In this document: positions 62,405-64,000 of the stretch, one piece after another
Position numbering within the stretch: position 1 is the stretch's first letter
Layout of the letters: each line of letters starts with the position of its first letter
Assembly: GCF_001425235.1 (NCBI RefSeq)
Contig: NZ_LMEA01000012.1
Location: 348,391 to 412,390, forward strand
Source: Devosia sp. Root413D1
GTDB taxonomy: Bacteria > Pseudomonadota > Alphaproteobacteria > Rhizobiales > Devosiaceae
Reading direction: 5' to 3'
Length of the DNA: 64,000 nt
The notes under the pieces: model-generated
Told to the model about the DNA's origin: nothing
What the model saw: only the letters and a program-made list of their open reading frames with translations
The model's database searches: none
Position numbers and translations under genes: made by a program

Positions 62405-63184
62405 ATGCAGGTGGAGTTGAACGGGCGGGTGGCCCTGGTCACCGGCGCGGCGGGCGCGATCGGCCGCGCCATCGCGCGGCGGCTGAGCGACAATGGCGCC
62501 AGCGTCGTGGTCGCCGACATCAACCGCGAGGGGGCCGAGGCCTATGCCGCGACGCTCCCCGGCGCGATGGCGGCGGTGATCGATATCTCGAGCCGCGACT
62601 CGGCGGAGGCCGGCGTGGCCGAGACCATCGCCCGCTATGGCCGGATCGACATCCTGGTCAATAATGCCGGGGTCAACAGCTTCGTGCACCGGGTGAACAT
62701 CGACAGGTTTCCGCTCGAGGAATGGGAACGCATCACCCACATCGACCTCGATGGCCTCTACCTGATGAGCCATGCGGCGCTGCAGCCGATGGTCAGGCAG
62801 GGCGAAGGCGGGCGGATCATCAATATTGCCTCGGTGGTGGGGTTGGCGGCGATGCGGCTGCAGAGCCCGTTCGTCGCGGCCAAGGCCGGCATCATCCACA
62901 TGACCCGCTCGATGGCGCTGGAACTGGGGCCGCAGGGCATCCTCACCAATGCCATCGCGCCGGGCTCGATCATGACCGAGGGAACGCGCTCGCTGTTCTA
63001 TGGCGCCGATGGCAAGTTCGCCGGACGCACCGCCGAGTTCATGCAGCATTTGCCGCTCGGACGCCCCGGCACCCCCGAGGAAATCGCCGAGGCGGTGCTG
63101 TTTCTGAGCTCACCCGGTGCCGGCTACATCAACGGCCAGGTACTGGCGGTCGATGGCGGCTGGACCGCCGGCTACATGATGTGA
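62405..63184 (+). CDS. Short-chain dehydrogenase with Phe at the catalytic Tyr position
   Basis: A 259-residue classical-type SDR from ATG 62405 (GAGGAG eight bases upstream). The NAD(P) loop TGAAGAIG and NNAG are intact. Catalytic Ser143 and Lys160 are present, but residue 156, where YxxxK has Tyr, is Phe (SPFVAAKAG). Spacing from Ser143 is the usual 13 residues, so this is a substitution, not a misalignment. Followed by a degenerate paralogue and an aldose-epimerase-like gene, suggesting sugar oxidation. Confidence 0.9.
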   Translation: MQVELNGRVALVTGAAGAIGRAIARRLSDNGASVVVADINREGAEAYAATLPGAMAAVIDISSRDSAEAGVAETIARYGRIDILVNNAGVNSFVHRVNIDRFPLEEWERITHIDLDGLYLMSHAALQPMVRQGEGGRIINIASVVGLAAMRLQSPFVAAKAGIIHMTRSMALELGPQGILTNAIAPGSIMTEGTRSLFYGADGKFAGRTAEFMQHLPLGRPGTPEEIAEAVLFLSSPGAGYINGQVLAVDGGWTAGYMM

Positions 63185-63192
63185 GGCCGGAC

Positions 63193-63765
63193 ATGCGGAT
63201 CGAACTCCAGAACACATTCGTTGAGTTGCGGGGTGAGCAGAACCCGGTTGCCATTGCGGTGCTCGATGCGCTGAGGAGCAATGGCGCAACGGTTGGCGCG
63301 GTGGCGCCGGTGCCGGATATCCTGATCGTGTCGCTGCCGCTGCTGCCGGTTGCCGGGTCCGATCCGGCGGCGCAGCTGCAGTCGGCAAGGGCCACCGGCG
63401 AGGCGATGTTCGCGCGTGGCAGTGGGCGCGTGCTGTTTCTCGTTTCTGCCGCGGCGGGGATGCCGATGCGGCGGCATGCCGAATTCTCGGTGGCAATGGC
63501 CGGGGTGCTGGCGACGGTGCGCACTATGGCGATGCAACTGGGGCCGAAGGTGCTGGTGAACGCCCTGGGCGTCGGCGCCATCGGCGAACCGCTGCTGGCG
63601 GGAGATGCGGCGATGCTCGGGCATGCGTCGGTGAAGCGGCCGGGATCGGTGGCCGAGGTTGCAGACACGGCGCTGTTCTTCTGCGACCCGCTCAACAGCT
63701 ACACCACGGGTCAGATGCTGTCGGTCGACGGGGGATGGAGTGCCGGCTATGGCCGCAATTTCTGA
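63193..63765 (+). CDS. Degenerate short SDR-like protein
   Basis: A 190-residue protein whose C-terminal half is clearly SDR-like (VNALGVGAIGEPLL, DGGWSAGYG). It lacks the TGxxxGxG cofactor loop (GEQNPVAIA stands there), and at the YxxxK position it has FSVAM, so Tyr is Phe and Lys is Met. It is shorter than a normal SDR by about 60 residues. Eight bases after the previous SDR; probably a non-catalytic partner. Confidence 0.8.
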   Translation: MRIELQNTFVELRGEQNPVAIAVLDALRSNGATVGAVAPVPDILIVSLPLLPVAGSDPAAQLQSARATGEAMFARGSGRVLFLVSAAAGMPMRRHAEFSVAMAGVLATVRTMAMQLGPKVLVNALGVGAIGEPLLAGDAAMLGHASVKRPGSVAEVADTALFFCDPLNSYTTGQMLSVDGGWSAGYGRNF

Positions 63766-64000
63766 GCATCTCGAACTCAGGACTGGGACGCTGGCAATCG
63801 ATCTCGCACCGGCGATCGGCGGCAGCATTGCGCGTTTTCGGATCGACGGCATCGATGTGATGCGGCCGCTCTCGGACGCCAACCGGCAGGCCGGCAACGT
63901 GCTGGGCGTCGCGTCCTTTCCGATGATCCCGTTCGCCAACCGGATCGGCGGCAATGCCTTCACGTTCGAAGGGCGGCGTTATGGCTTTGCCGCGAACAAC
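63749..64000 (+). CDS. Aldose 1-epimerase-like protein (3' end outside window)
   Basis: The 84 visible codons match the N-terminus of the galactose mutarotase family: GGSIARFRIDGIDVMRP, then FPMIPFANRIGGNAFTFEGR with the family Asn and Arg in NRI. ATG 63749 lies inside the end of the SDR-like gene (17-bp overlap), so the three genes are an operon. Its catalytic residues lie beyond the window. Confidence 0.85.
   Translation, partial: MAAISEHLELRTGTLAIDLAPAIGGSIARFRIDGIDVMRPLSDANRQAGNVLGVASFPMIPFANRIGGNAFTFEGRRYGFAANN

Overview
The window is 64 kb of high-GC (about two thirds G+C), densely coded chromosome with no tRNA, rRNA, CRISPR array, insertion sequence or phage gene that I could see. Gene content points to an alphaproteobacterium of the Hyphomicrobiales, with a Devosia-like member as an inference only: IalB-family and HemP proteins, a cyclase-TolB-TPR protein, a complete pca set, OpgGHC glucan genes, paired ArsR/SRPBCC genes and GC-rich palindromic intergenic repeats.

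Layout. 1-4742 (minus): a sugar-type ABC importer (binding protein, two permeases, a small membrane protein, and an ATPase cut by the window edge). 4790-8171: a TetR gene divergent from a UPF0261 gene, a TIM-barrel PEP-hydrolase-like gene and a cupin; the first two correspond to the two halves of the plant Tm-1 protein. 8251-20784 (plus): cyclase-TolB-TPR protein, PPK2, SthA transhydrogenase, M29 aminopeptidase, a PAS-GGDEF-EAL protein, a PAS protein and HrpB. 20931-29260 (minus): RecQ, two alpha/beta hydrolases, a cluster of ArsR, three SRPBCC proteins and a YdeI-like protein that shows a tandem-duplication scar, and a PIG-V-like mannosyltransferase. 29419-38502 (plus): OpgG, OpgH and OpgC, an HtrA-like protease, then MoxR, DUF58 and VWA. 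38608-52782: aromatic catabolism. 53015-62195: heme uptake. 62405-64000: two unusual SDR proteins and an aldose-epimerase-like gene cut by the window edge.

How it works together. The 38.6-52.8 kb block encodes uptake and full conversion of quinate or shikimate. A TRAP transporter, dehydroquinase (AroQ), quinate/shikimate dehydrogenase (AroE-like) and dehydroshikimate dehydratase (QuiC) feed protocatechuate into PcaHG, PcaB, PcaC, PcaD, PcaIJ and PcaF. Twelve genes, dctP to pcaB, are tightly packed on one strand. The same inverted repeat (TGTACGAA-N4-TTCGTACA, perfect or degenerate) lies at three promoters here: the TRAP-pca operon, the tetR/aroE intergenic region and quiC. This suggests a TetR-controlled regulon without PcaQ or PcaR.

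The heme block has hemP, exbB, exbD, tonB, a HugZ-like protein, an IalB protein, a TonB-dependent receptor and a short HemS/ChuX-like protein. It has no binding-protein-dependent heme permease (HmuTUV). A one-chain ABC transporter of the SbmA/BacA-like (ABC_membrane_2) class sits between the receptor and the HemS-like gene and is a candidate for the inner-membrane step. TGA-N9-TCA sites resembling rhizobial IRO boxes precede hemP and the receptor gene.

Intergenic DNA carries two families of long palindromes, one with perfect 41-bp arms, and two copies of a different rhizobial-type element in the glucan/MoxR region.
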